Origin: Acidimicrobiales bacterium
GTDB lineage: Bacteria > Actinomycetota > Acidimicrobiia > Acidimicrobiales > Iamiaceae
Length of the DNA: 64,000 nt
Direction: 5' to 3'
NCBI GenBank assembly: GCA_035547835.1
Contig: DASZTW010000002.1
Coordinates: forward strand, 111,141 to 175,140
Shown here: one piece after another, positions 30,057 to 37,378 of the stretch
Numbering within the stretch: the first letter of the stretch is position 1
How the letters are laid out: the number at the start of each line of letters is the position of its first letter
Position numbers and translations under genes: made by a program
The notes under the pieces: generated by a model
The model's input: the letters and a program-made list of their open reading frames with translations, nothing else
Told to the model about the DNA's origin: nothing
Databases searched by the model: none

Positions 30057-30788
30057 ATGGCCGAGGAACCGAGCGCGTCGTCGCCTGACCGGGGAGAGGG
30101 TCCGATCTCCGAGGCCGATCTGATCCGGTGGTCCGAAGCGCTGTCGGGGATCGCCCGCACGGGCCTCGGCTTCACCGAGAACCTCTACGAGCGGGAGCGG
30201 TTCGAGGAGGTGCTGGCCGTCGCGGCCGACATCCGCGCCAAGTCGGGTCACGGCTACGACCGTGACGCCACCGTCGACGAGTGGCTCCGGACGGTCGGCA
30301 AGGGCGTGCCGGGCTACGTCACCCCGAAAGTCGCGATCGGCGCGGTGGTCGGCAACGACCTCGGCGAGATCCTGCTCATCAAGCGAGCCGACTCGGGTGT
30401 GTGGCTGTACCCGACCGGTTGGGCCGACGTCGGTTACTCGGCTTCCGAAGTGGCCGTCAAGGAAGTGCGTGAGGAGACCGGCATCGAGATCGAGGTGCGC
30501 CGCCTGATCGGCGTGCTCGACGGGATCCGGCTGGGCTTCACGCGGACGCCGTTGTACTCGTTGATCTTCCACTGCCAGGCCATCGGCGGGGAGCTGCGGG
30601 CGCATCCGCTGGAGTGCGCCGATGTCGGTTGGTTCTCGCCCGACGACCTCCCCGAACCGCTCGCCGGCGTGCAGCTCTGGGGCGAGCGCGCGTTCGCGGT
30701 GCTGCGCGGCGAAGCGGTCGAGCCGGTGTTCGACCTGCCGCGCACACAGCCGTGGCGCGACGGGGATCCACACCCAGGGGTCACGTAG
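30057..30788 (+). CDS. NUDIX hydrolase with N-terminal NUDIX_N domain
   Basis: A 243-residue pyrophosphohydrolase. Residues 17-65 (DLIRWSEALSGIARTGLGFT, YERERFEEVLAVAADI) form the helical N-terminal domain of the ADP-ribose pyrophosphatase-like subgroup. The catalytic domain starts TPKVAIGAVVGNDLGEILLIKR. The NUDIX box reads GWADVGYSASEVAVKEVREETGI in two overlapping halves: it has Tyr where the box usually has the first Glu and Lys for the Arg, as is usual in this subgroup, while the metal-binding REExG core is kept. The substrate is unknown; ADP-ribose or a nucleotide sugar is plausible. It follows glnD by 35 nt but has its own promoter. A hairpin lies after the gene. Confidence 0.88.
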   Translation: MAEEPSASSPDRGEGPISEADLIRWSEALSGIARTGLGFTENLYERERFEEVLAVAADIRAKSGHGYDRDATVDEWLRTVGKGVPGYVTPKVAIGAVVGNDLGEILLIKRADSGVWLYPTGWADVGYSASEVAVKEVREETGIEIEVRRLIGVLDGIRLGFTRTPLYSLIFHCQAIGGELRAHPLECADVGWFSPDDLPEPLAGVQLWGERAFAVLRGEAVEPVFDLPRTQPWRDGDPHPGVT

Positions 30789-30815
30789 CTCAGCCCGCGT
30801 GGAAGGCGCCCTGGC

Positions 30816-30840
30816 CGGCGGACCGCGGGCGGGTCCGCCG
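30816..30840. terminator. hairpin between NUDIX and convergent gene
   Basis: Perfect 9-bp inverted repeat CGGCGGACC/GGTCCGCCG with a 7-nt loop. It sits midway in the 60-nt gap between two convergent genes, so it likely ends transcription from both sides. Confidence 0.6.
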
Positions 30841-30848
30841 ACCCGGCG

Positions 30849-31181
30849 TCAGGCGTGCCCGACGGTCCCGTCGTCGTTGGTGTCGACCGGGCCCTCGGTG
30901 GGCGGGTTCGCGGGCGCTTCCGAGACCGGGTCGGTGCCGCCAGCAGCATCTGCGGCGGCGCCCTCCGCGGTGGCCGCTTGTCCGGTCACGCGGTCCTTGG
31001 CCTTCTCGGCGAGCGGGCGGGCCCGTTCCGCGCCCTCGCGAACCTTGCCGGCGGCCTTGTCGGCCAGCGGTTTGGCTTTGTCGGCGCCCTCTCGGGCCAG
31101 CTCGGCGGCACGGTCGGCCAACGGCTTGGCCTTGTCCGCACCTTTGCTGATCGTGTCCTTGACCTTGTCGAGCAGTCCCAT
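30849..31181 (-). CDS. helical 18-residue-repeat protein, 110 aa
   Basis: An alanine/lysine-rich protein of no named family. After MGLLDKVKDTISKG, residues 15-68 are three successive 18-residue repeats of the form ADKAKPLADKAAxxxREG. Eighteen residues equal five helical turns, so the repeats should form one long amphipathic helix; LEA-like or apolipoprotein-like membrane binding is possible. The last 40 residues are acidic and disordered. A perfect AAGGAGG ribosome-binding site lies 5 nt before the ATG. The N-terminus (MGLLDKVK) is nearly the same as that of the next upstream gene (MGFLDKVK), 15 nt away, so the two are one operon and probably share ancestry. Confidence 0.75.
   Translation of the reverse strand: MGLLDKVKDTISKGADKAKPLADRAAELAREGADKAKPLADKAAGKVREGAERARPLAEKAKDRVTGQAATAEGAAADAAGGTDPVSEAPANPPTEGPVDTNDDGTVGHA
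30978..31139 (-). repeat. three tandem 54-bp coding repeats
   Basis: Units at 31086-31139, 31032-31085 and 30978-31031 (minus strand) encode the three 18-residue repeats. The first two are closest; the third has diverged (Lys to Arg and Asp to Glu changes that keep charge). Confidence 0.8.
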
Positions 31182-31196
31182 GAGGGCCTCCTTGGT

Positions 31197-31388
31197 TCAG
31201 GCTTGGGCCTGGTCGCCGTCCTCGGGGACGCCGAGCGCATCCTTGGCCTTGTCGACCGCAGTGTCGATCTGGTCGGTGTGCTGGCCGCCGGTCTTCTGGT
31301 CGATCACTTCGCCAGCTTTGTCGAGACCTTTGCCGACCTGCTCTTCGTGGCCGGAGATCTTGCTCTTCACCTTGTCGAGGAATCCCAT
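31197..31388 (-). CDS. MT0933/Rv0909-like antitoxin family protein
   Basis: A 63-residue charged helical protein: MGFLDKVKSKISGHEEQVGK, then GLDKAGEVIDQKTGGQHTDQ and IDTAVDKAKDALG. This matches the MT0933-type antitoxin family, in which DKAGxxxDxKTGGxxxxxID is conserved; the M. tuberculosis member Rv0909 pairs with an SRPBCC-type toxin. No SRPBCC toxin is adjacent here; the only SRPBCC gene in the window is 22 kb away. The family name may therefore not describe its role, and a general stress function is also possible. The short gap to the 18-residue-repeat gene suggests co-transcription from a promoter in the 107-nt region upstream. Confidence 0.72.
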   Translation of the reverse strand: MGFLDKVKSKISGHEEQVGKGLDKAGEVIDQKTGGQHTDQIDTAVDKAKDALGVPEDGDQAQA

Positions 31389-31495
31389 GGGGAACCTGCT
31401 TTCGTCGTGGGGGCGGTAGCGATGCCGCCATCGGGGCACTGGCCCGAGTCTTGCCATGAAAGGGGCTGAGGTCAATCGGAAGTGCCCACTCGGCG

Positions 31496-31996
31496 CTACG
31501 GGGAGGGATCGGCCGAACTCGATGGGTACGCGTCGAGCTGGGTCAGCAACGCGTCGACCACCGAGGTCGAGCCACCCGCGCGTTCCCATTCGGCGGCGAC
31601 GGCGTCGTGGTCGACGAGGCCACAGCGGTCCGGTGCGATGCCGAGCGCCTGGGTGACCGCGGCCGCGAGCTGCGCGGGCTCGACTTCGTCCTCGTAGGCG
31701 GGGAAAGCCTCCAGGCCGTCCCACAAGGTTGCTGCGGCGGTGGCAGGTTCGTCGTCGTTTGCCAGCGCGAACGCGATCGACGGGAAGACGTCGTAGTGGC
31801 TCGCCACGTCGGGTGGGCGCTCGTAACCCGCCACGGGGTGCAGCCGCCATTCGAGGGTGATCCCGCCGGGGCCGTCGTCGCGGAGCCAGGTCTGGCTCCC
31901 GTTGACGTACGCGTCAAGGGGGTCGCCAAGCTGGCGATCGAGGGCGCGAATCACCTCATCGGTTGTGCGCCACACGCAGGAGGGGGTGAGGCTCAT
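31496..31996 (-). CDS. hypothetical protein coupled to PAC2 gene, 166 aa
   Basis: Not recognised. The product is soluble and acidic, with TTDEVIRALDRQLGDPLDAY near the N-terminus, a beta-like ITLEWRLHPVAGYERP, and a helical second half (ATLWDGLEAFPAYEDEVEP, QLAAAVTQALGIAPD). No signal peptide or metal motif is visible. The start ATG 31996 overlaps the PAC2 stop codon (ATGA on the minus strand), so the two proteins are made together in a fixed ratio and may work together. Codon use matches its neighbours. Confidence 0.7.
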   Translation of the reverse strand: MSLTPSCVWRTTDEVIRALDRQLGDPLDAYVNGSQTWLRDDGPGGITLEWRLHPVAGYERPPDVASHYDVFPSIAFALANDDEPATAAATLWDGLEAFPAYEDEVEPAQLAAAVTQALGIAPDRCGLVDHDAVAAEWERAGGSTSVVDALLTQLDAYPSSSADPSP

Positions 31997-32940
31997 CCGG
32001 GCTCGTCGGGGCGCTCGCGCAAGAACCGCTCCACCTCGTCGGCAACCCGTTGGGCGTCGGCGTCGGTGAACGGCGGGTGGTGGCCCTCGCCGGCCGGGTG
32101 GTCGGCCGGCCCGCCGACGTGATCTTCGGCGGTGAGCTCGGCATCGGCCGCGCCACCGTCGACGCGCTCCTCGAGACCGCGGACGTACGCCGCGGAGTCG
32201 TCGTCGGCTGCGACCAGCTGGTCGAGCTCGTGGAGGTAGCGGTCGGCGCCCATCGCGAGCAGGGTGGTGTCGACATCGGTGTCGAGCACCGCGGTGGCCC
32301 GCTCGACGAGCGCCAGTGCGGCTCGCGGAGAGGCCGTGCCGGGCACGTAGCTGGGCACGGTGGCCCACAGCGACACGGTGGCGAGACCTTCACGGTTGCA
32401 AGCGTCGTGCAGCACGCCGACGATGCCGGTCGGACCCTGGTAGCGCGAGCGCCGCAGGCCGTGGCGCAGCACCGTCGCAGGGTCGCTCGCGGACCCCGTG
32501 ATCGGTACGGGGCGCGAGTGCGGAACTTCGGCGAGCAGCGCCCCGAGCACCATCACCTCTTCGACGCCGAGCGCGAACGCGATGTCGGTGATCTGCCGGC
32601 AGAACGTGCGCCACCGCAGCTGGGGCTCGGTGCCGAGCAACAGCACGACATCCTGATCCGGGCCGTCGGCCCGGCCCGGTGCGGTGGCGACGTTGACCGT
32701 GGTCGACGGCCACGTGATCTGGCGCGTGATGCCGTCGACCAGTTCGACGCACGGCCTGGTCTCGGTGAAGTCGAAGAACTCCTCGGCGTCGATCTCCGCG
32801 ACCGGCTCCGCGTCCCACTGGTCGGCCAGGTAGCGGACCGCGGAGGTGCTGGCGTCACCCGCATCGTTCCAACCGGCGAACGCCGCGACCAGCGTGGGCT
32901 GGCGGAGGGTTGGCCGGGCCGACCACCGCACGTGCTCCAT
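31993..32940 (-). CDS. PAC2-family (proteasome assembly chaperone-like) protein
   Basis: A 315-residue PAC2-family protein, distantly related to the eukaryotic proteasome assembly chaperone 2 and common in actinobacteria. Marks: PTLVAAFAGWNDAGDASTSA near the N-terminus, VVLLLGTEPQLRWRTFCRQI, VMVLGALLAEVPHSRPVPI with the His/Arg-Pro segment, and YQGPTGIVGVLHDACNREG. Its bacterial role is unproven; a link to proteasome assembly has been proposed on family grounds only. The C-terminal 60 residues are acidic and disordered. ATG 32940 is preceded by TAGCGT at 7 nt, indicating a leaderless transcript. It is divergent from the GNAT gene and coupled to the next gene by ATGA. Confidence 0.88.
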   Translation of the reverse strand: MEHVRWSARPTLRQPTLVAAFAGWNDAGDASTSAVRYLADQWDAEPVAEIDAEEFFDFTETRPCVELVDGITRQITWPSTTVNVATAPGRADGPDQDVVLLLGTEPQLRWRTFCRQITDIAFALGVEEVMVLGALLAEVPHSRPVPITGSASDPATVLRHGLRRSRYQGPTGIVGVLHDACNREGLATVSLWATVPSYVPGTASPRAALALVERATAVLDTDVDTTLLAMGADRYLHELDQLVAADDDSAAYVRGLEERVDGGAADAELTAEDHVGGPADHPAGEGHHPPFTDADAQRVADEVERFLRERPDEPG

Positions 32941-32947
32941 CACCTGC

Positions 32948-32953
32948 ACGCTA
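32948..32953 (-). promoter_or_regulatory. -10 hexamer TAGCGT, leaderless PAC2 gene
   Basis: On the minus strand TAGCGT ends 7 nt before ATG 32940 (spacer GCAGGTG). Same hexamer as at the NUDIX, flavoprotein and SCP2 genes. Confidence 0.5.
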
Positions 32954-33009
32954 CCGGCCGGCGCCGGTCGTGCCTCTGGCCGGACCCCGCTGGGCCACAA
33001 TGGGCGCGC

Positions 33010-33453
33010 ATGATCGAGATCGCCGAAGCAACCGAGGTCACGCCGGAGCTCGTTGCCGCGTTCGAGCGGCTCATCCCGCAGCTCTCGACCTCGAACCCTC
33101 CGCCCAGCGCGGAAGCGCTCGCGGAGATCGTCGGCTCGCCGGCCACGGTCCTGTTGCTCGCGCGGGACACCGAGCGCGAAGGGGCGGCCGCGATCCTCGG
33201 GTCGATGACCCTCGCCCTGTTCCGGATCCCGACCGGTCTGCGGGCGTGGATCGAAGACGTCGTGGTCGACGGTGACGCACGCGGGCGCGGTGTCGGCGAA
33301 GCCCTCAACCGCCGGGCGCTCGACCTTGCCGCCGAGCGCGGCGCCACGTCCGTCGACCTCACGAGCCGAGCCAGTCGCGAGGCGGCCAACCGGCTCTACC
33401 AGCGCATCGGGTTCGAGCGCCGAGACACCAACGTGTACCGCTACCAGCGCTGA
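33010..33453 (+). CDS. GNAT-family N-acetyltransferase
   Basis: A 147-residue GNAT acyltransferase using acetyl-CoA. The CoA pyrophosphate-binding motif A is clear: AWIEDVVVDGDARGRGVGEALNRR in two parts (IEDVVVDGDARGRGVGEAL holds the R-x-x-G-x-G). Motif B follows as LYQRIGFERRDTNVYRY with the usual Tyr and Gly-Phe. N-terminal residues TPELVAAFERLIPQLS form the acceptor side. The substrate is unknown. It is divergent from the PAC2 gene with 69 nt between starts; a CACAAT hexamer 8 nt before the ATG is a poor -10 candidate. Confidence 0.87.
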   Translation: MIEIAEATEVTPELVAAFERLIPQLSTSNPPPSAEALAEIVGSPATVLLLARDTEREGAAAILGSMTLALFRIPTGLRAWIEDVVVDGDARGRGVGEALNRRALDLAAERGATSVDLTSRASREAANRLYQRIGFERRDTNVYRYQR

Positions 33454-33518
33454 CGAGCCGGGCGGGCACAAGCGCACAAAGTCTGGTTTCATGGGTCGCC
33501 TGAACGAGGAGGTACCTC

Positions 33519-33953
33519 ATGCGAGTGAGCGGATTGCTCGACGTGAAGGGCACCCAGGTGTTCACCGTGTCGCCCGACGCGGTGGTGGCCGACGTCGCCT
33601 CCCTGCTGACCGAACACGGCATCGGCGCCGCGGTCGTGTCCGCAACAGGATCGGACATCCGAGGGGTGGTGTCCGAGCGCGACATCGTCACCGCGCTGGC
33701 CCGGCGCGGCGCCGAGGTGCTCGATGATCACGTGACCACGGTGATGACCCGCGACATCGTCACGTGCCGGCTCGAGACCACGGTCGAGCAACTGATGACC
33801 AAGATGACGGAACGCCGGGTGCGCCATGTCCCCGTCATCGAGGAAGGCATGTTGGTCGGCATCGTCAGCATCGGCGACGCGGTCCGTGACCGCATCAGCG
33901 ACCTCGAGAGCGAGACCCGGGTCCTGCACGACTACATCGCCCACGGCCGCTGA
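33519..33953 (+). CDS. tandem CBS-domain protein
   Basis: A 144-residue protein made only of two CBS motifs forming one Bateman module. CBS1 runs about 12-66 (VFTVSPDAVVADVASLL, IRGVVSERDIVTALARRG) and CBS2 about 76-130 (VMTRDIVTCRLETTVEQLM, RRVRHVPVIEEGMLVGIVSI). Such modules bind adenine nucleotides such as AMP, ATP or SAM; stand-alone versions act as energy or redox sensors whose partners are usually unknown. A GAGGAGG ribosome-binding site lies about 8 nt before the ATG. It is convergent with tesB, 17 nt away. Confidence 0.92.
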   Translation: MRVSGLLDVKGTQVFTVSPDAVVADVASLLTEHGIGAAVVSATGSDIRGVVSERDIVTALARRGAEVLDDHVTTVMTRDIVTCRLETTVEQLMTKMTERRVRHVPVIEEGMLVGIVSIGDAVRDRISDLESETRVLHDYIAHGR

Positions 33954-33970
33954 CGACGTTCCGTCGGCCC

Positions 33971-34819
33971 TCACACCGGCCGGATCAGCCCTTCCTGCAC
34001 CACGGACGCCACGAGCGATCCGTCGCGGGTGAACACCAGGCCGCGGGCGAGGCCGCGGGCGCCGGAAGCCGATGGCGTGTCCTGCGCGTACAGCAGCCAC
34101 TCGTCGGCGCGGAACGGCCGGTGGAACCACATGGCGTGATCGAGGCTGGCCATCATCAGGTGGTCTTCGTGGTAGCTGCCGCCGTGGGGCAACAAGCTGG
34201 TGTCGAGCAACGTCATGTCTGATGCGTAGGTGAGGACGCAGGTGTGCAGCACCGGGTCGTTGGGCAGCCGGCCGTCGGCGCGCAACCACACTCGCTGGTG
34301 CGGCGGGAGGGGGCGTGCCCGGTCGCCCGGGCTCCAGTCCGCGTGGCGGGTGTCGATCGGGCGGGGCCGGTGGTACCACTCGCCGAGCGAGTCGGCATGC
34401 GGGGACCAACGCTCGGCGAAGTCGGGGAGCGACTCCGGCGCCGGCGTGTCGGGCATCTCGACTTGATGGTCGAGGCCGGGTTCAGCCACGTGGAAACTGG
34501 CCGACAAGTTGAAGATGGCCTTGCCGCGTTGGATCGCGATCACCCGCCGGGTGGTGAAGGACCGCCCGTCACGGATGCGGTCGACCTCGTACAGCAGGGG
34601 CACCGTGGGATCACCGGGCCGGAGGAAGTACGCGTGCAGGGAGTGCACCCGGTGAGTGGCGTCGACCGTGCGCGCCGCCGCCACCAACGCCTGGCCCGCG
34701 ACTTGGCCACCGAAGACGCGTTGGCGGGTCTCGTCGGGGCTGTTGGCACGGAAGATGTTGACCTCGATCGCCTCGAGGTCGAGCAGTGCGATCAGGCCGT
34801 CCACCGCCGCTTGGGTCAT
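33971..34819 (-). CDS. tesB: acyl-CoA thioesterase II
   Basis: A 282-residue double-hotdog thioesterase hydrolysing acyl-CoA to free acid and CoA. Family marks: NSPDETRQRVFGGQVAGQAL, VHSLHAYFLRPGDPTVPL, the linker with SPHADSLGEWYHRPRPID, and the second hotdog with LDHAMWFHRPFRADEWLLY (the Asp corresponds to the catalytic Asp) and the final VVQEGLIRPV with the catalytic Gln. Length agrees with TesB. ATG 34819 is used; the upstream in-frame extension does not resemble the family. It is divergent from gtrA, with 60 nt between starts. Substrate chain length is not readable. Confidence 0.94.
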   Translation of the reverse strand: MTQAAVDGLIALLDLEAIEVNIFRANSPDETRQRVFGGQVAGQALVAAARTVDATHRVHSLHAYFLRPGDPTVPLLYEVDRIRDGRSFTTRRVIAIQRGKAIFNLSASFHVAEPGLDHQVEMPDTPAPESLPDFAERWSPHADSLGEWYHRPRPIDTRHADWSPGDRARPLPPHQRVWLRADGRLPNDPVLHTCVLTYASDMTLLDTSLLPHGGSYHEDHLMMASLDHAMWFHRPFRADEWLLYAQDTPSASGARGLARGLVFTRDGSLVASVVQEGLIRPV

Positions 34820-34866
34820 CGCGAGATCTTCGCATGCCCGTTGGGAACCGCCGGCATCTCCACCAC

Positions 34867-34872
34867 TACGCT
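34867..34872 (+). promoter_or_regulatory. -10 hexamer TACGCT, leaderless gtrA
   Basis: TACGCT ends 7 nt before GTG 34880. Leaderless GTG starts are accepted in actinobacteria as well as ATG. Confidence 0.5.
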
Positions 34873-34879
34873 GAACGCC

Positions 34880-35437
34880 GTGGACTCGCTGCGCCCCGGG
34901 GCGCTCATGGAGCTCGCGCGGTCGCATGCGGGCCAGAAGCTGATCCGGTACGGCCTCGTGTCGGCCGTCGGTGTGGTGATCACGCAGCTCACCTTGACCG
35001 TGCTGTACAAGTTCTTCGGCGTCGACGCGGCGGTGTCGAACATCGCTGCGGTGTCGGTCTCGTCCGTCCCGTGCTACCTGCTCAGCAAGCGTTGGGTGTG
35101 GGGCCGTGACGGGCGCAGCCACCTCCTCAAGGAAGTGGCGCCATTTTGGGGCTTCGCGTTTGCCGGCTTGGTGCTGTCGACCGTGTTCGTGCACTGGGTC
35201 AAGCAGCACTCGGACTCGCTGGTGTGGATCAACGGATCGAGCCTGGCGGGCTTCGGCGTGCTGTGGGTGATCCGCTTCCTCGTGCTCGACCGGCTGATCT
35301 GGGGGGCACACCACCACACCCCGGTCGACGAGGAGATCGAGGACGAGCTGGCGGCCGAGAGCCGCCTCGGCGGAGATGACGAGTCTGGAGCCGTGGCGCC
35401 GAGCGCCATGTCTCCCAACCGCACCTCGATCACCTGA
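34880..35437 (+). CDS. GtrA-family membrane protein
   Basis: A 185-residue integral membrane protein of the GtrA/DPMS3 family. Four membrane helices are visible: LIRYGLVSAVGVVITQLTLT, a second near VSNIAAVSVSSVPCYLLSK, then FWGFAFAGLVLSTVFVHW and SLAGFGVLWVIRFLVLDRL. The conserved SKRWVWG after helix 2 is a family mark. GtrA proteins are thought to flip or help assemble polyprenyl-phosphate-linked sugars, and often work with GT2 or GT4 enzymes. A GT4 cluster lies just beyond on the opposite strand. The last 55 residues are acidic and cytoplasmic. Confidence 0.87.
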   Translation: MDSLRPGALMELARSHAGQKLIRYGLVSAVGVVITQLTLTVLYKFFGVDAAVSNIAAVSVSSVPCYLLSKRWVWGRDGRSHLLKEVAPFWGFAFAGLVLSTVFVHWVKQHSDSLVWINGSSLAGFGVLWVIRFLVLDRLIWGAHHHTPVDEEIEDELAAESRLGGDDESGAVAPSAMSPNRTSIT

Positions 35438-35486
35438 CCCGCCGGTCGAGCCGGGGTGACGAGCCTGGCGACCGGGTGTGGGCGCT

Positions 35487-36581
35487 TCAGTCGATGTCGG
35501 GTACCGGGTCGGCCGTGTCGAGCACGAGATCTGGCAGCACGCGATCGGCGTCGGTGAACAGCGCCGAGCCCTTCGTGGCGCCCGACAGCCCGTCGGCGGC
35601 CAAGATGACCGCTGCGGCGGTGTACGTCGACTGTTCGCCGCCGGGGAAGTGGACTTCGTCGGGATAGACGGTGCCGGTCCAGTAGCGGCCCGACGGCTCG
35701 CGGTACTGCTGGGCCCACTCGAACAGCTCGGTCGCCCGAGCCGCGTCGCCGGCCGCGAGCAACGCCAGCGCACACTCGCAGGTCTCGGCCACGGTGACCC
35801 AGGGCCGGTCGGACACGCACCGCACGCCGCGGTCGGGCATCACGAACGTCTTCCAGCGGTCGTCGAGGTGGGCGAGGGCCTCTTCACCCACCAGCACCCC
35901 GCCCAGCACCGGGTAGTACCAGTCCATGGCCCAGCGGTGCTTCGGGGCGAAGGCGTCGGGCGCGTCGCCCCGCGTGTGCGCAGCCACCACGTGGGCCAGG
36001 CGTGCGGCGGACAGCTCCCAGTCGGGGCGGTCGCGCCCGAGCAGCTCGGCGATGGCGATCGCGCACCGGAGGCTGTGGCACATGCTCGACGAACCGGTCA
36101 GCAGCGCGAACGACCACGGCGTGCCGTCGGCGTGGCGGGCCCAGAGGATCTCGCCGCCGGGTTGCTGGAGCTCGAGCACGAAGTCGATGGCCCGCTCGAC
36201 CACCGGCCAGAGCTCCTCGACGAAGCCCCGGTCGCCGTACAACAGCCAGTGGTGCCACACGCCGGCCGCCACGTACGCCACGCAGTTGGCGTCGAGCTTG
36301 TCCTGCTCGATCCGGTCGGCCAGGTAGTACTGGTGCCAGGCGCCGTCGGGGCGCTGGATGCCGACCAGCCACCCGTAGGCCCGCTCTGCGGCACCACGGT
36401 TGCCGGCCACGGCCAGAGCCATCGCCGCTTCGACGTGGTTCCACACGTCGGCGTGGCCGCCAGGCACCCACGGGATCATGCCGTTGGGGAGCTGCCACTC
36501 GGCGATGGCGTCGGCCGTGCGGCACAGCTCGTCGGCGCTCAACACGCCCGTCACTTCGGGGATGGCCAGAGGCTCAGACAC
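35487..36581 (-). CDS. alpha/alpha-toroid protein (prenyltransferase/glycosidase-like)
   Basis: A 364-residue protein with repeated helical hairpins separated by Trp/Gly/Asp-rich loops (PNGMIPWVPGGHADVWNHVE, GIQRPDGAWHQYY, LELQQPGGEILWA, REPSGRYWTGTVYPD), the pattern of an alpha/alpha-barrel such as terpenoid cyclases, prenyltransferases or six-hairpin glycosidases. Similar proteins are often labelled prenyltransferase, but no DDxxD, DXDD or zinc-ligand motif is seen, so the reaction is open. It is the last gene of a three-gene minus-strand operon (GT4, methyltransferase, this gene), overlapping the methyltransferase by 8 nt; the neighbours suggest glycan or glycolipid processing rather than isoprenoid work. 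Confidence 0.6.
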   Translation of the reverse strand: MSEPLAIPEVTGVLSADELCRTADAIAEWQLPNGMIPWVPGGHADVWNHVEAAMALAVAGNRGAAERAYGWLVGIQRPDGAWHQYYLADRIEQDKLDANCVAYVAAGVWHHWLLYGDRGFVEELWPVVERAIDFVLELQQPGGEILWARHADGTPWSFALLTGSSSMCHSLRCAIAIAELLGRDRPDWELSAARLAHVVAAHTRGDAPDAFAPKHRWAMDWYYPVLGGVLVGEEALAHLDDRWKTFVMPDRGVRCVSDRPWVTVAETCECALALLAAGDAARATELFEWAQQYREPSGRYWTGTVYPDEVHFPGGEQSTYTAAAVILAADGLSGATKGSALFTDADRVLPDLVLDTADPVPDID

Positions 36582-37359
36582 GAGCGGTCTCCTCTCGGTC
36601 GCGATCAGCGGCGCCCGCGTCGGAGCCGACGGCTTGCGGTTTGGTGGCGTACACGACGAGGGACTTGCCGAGCACCGGGTTGAGCACCCGCTCGGTCGTG
36701 CGCGTGACCTGGCTCACCACCGGCGCGCCGACGATGTCCCAGGTGAGCACTTGCTTGTACGCCTTGACCAGGGGATTCGTCTCGTTGGTCGGCCCGACCG
36801 CGCAGCGCAACCACCAGTACGGCGAGTGGAGGGCGTGCGCTCGGTGTGACCCGGTGGGGTTCAGGCCGGCCGCGTCGAGGCGGTCGCGGACCGCGCGCTC
36901 GGTGTAGATGCGCACGTGGCCCCCTTCGACGAACGGCGCGTGGTACTGGTCGGACAGCGCCCAGCACACCTTTTCGGGGAACCATGACGGCACGGTCAGC
37001 GCCATCGTGCCTCCCGGGCGCAGCACCCGTGCGAGCTCTCGGTACGCGGCGACGTCGTCAGGCACGTGCTCGAAGACCTCCGAGGCGATGATCCGATCGA
37101 ACGACCCGTCGGGGAAGGGCAGGCAGCACGCATCGCCGCGGGCGCAGCTCGCCGTGGTGCCGGGTGGGCACTCGCCGGCCTCGAGCATCGCCCCGAACAG
37201 GCCGCGCACCTCGGGGAGCTCGACGCCGTTGTAGTCGAGGGCCACCACGTGCGCGCCCCGCCGGAACGCCTCGAACGCGTGGCGGCCCCCGCCGGCCCCG
37301 AGGTCGAGGAGCCGGTCGCCTGCGGCGACACCGAGGGTGGCGTAGTCGACGGTGAGCAT
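36574..37359 (-). CDS. class I SAM-dependent methyltransferase
   Basis: A 261-residue Rossmann methyltransferase of the UbiE/Methyltransf_11 type. SAM motif I is RLLDLGAGGGRHAFEA, the acidic end of strand 2 is VVALDYN, motif II is PFPDGSFDRIIASEVFEHV, and motif III is LRPGGTMALTVPSWFPE. The C-terminal 90 residues, with GGHVRIYTERAVRDRLDAAG, are usual for the family. In the operon it lies 19 nt after the GT4 gene and overlaps the toroid gene, so it may methylate a sugar or lipid made by this cluster. Several Cys in one loop (GTTASCARGDACCLPF) are unusual but of no clear meaning. Confidence 0.87.
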   Translation of the reverse strand: MLTVDYATLGVAAGDRLLDLGAGGGRHAFEAFRRGAHVVALDYNGVELPEVRGLFGAMLEAGECPPGTTASCARGDACCLPFPDGSFDRIIASEVFEHVPDDVAAYRELARVLRPGGTMALTVPSWFPEKVCWALSDQYHAPFVEGGHVRIYTERAVRDRLDAAGLNPTGSHRAHALHSPYWWLRCAVGPTNETNPLVKAYKQVLTWDIVGAPVVSQVTRTTERVLNPVLGKSLVVYATKPQAVGSDAGAADRDREETARV

Positions 37360-37378
37360 CAGGTGTGGCGGCCTTCGG

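Noticed and set aside
30360..30500. Apparent loss of a NUDIX-box Glu (Tyr instead)
   Set aside because: The GWADVGYS(A/P)SE form is usual for the NUDIX_N subgroup, so it is not a defect.
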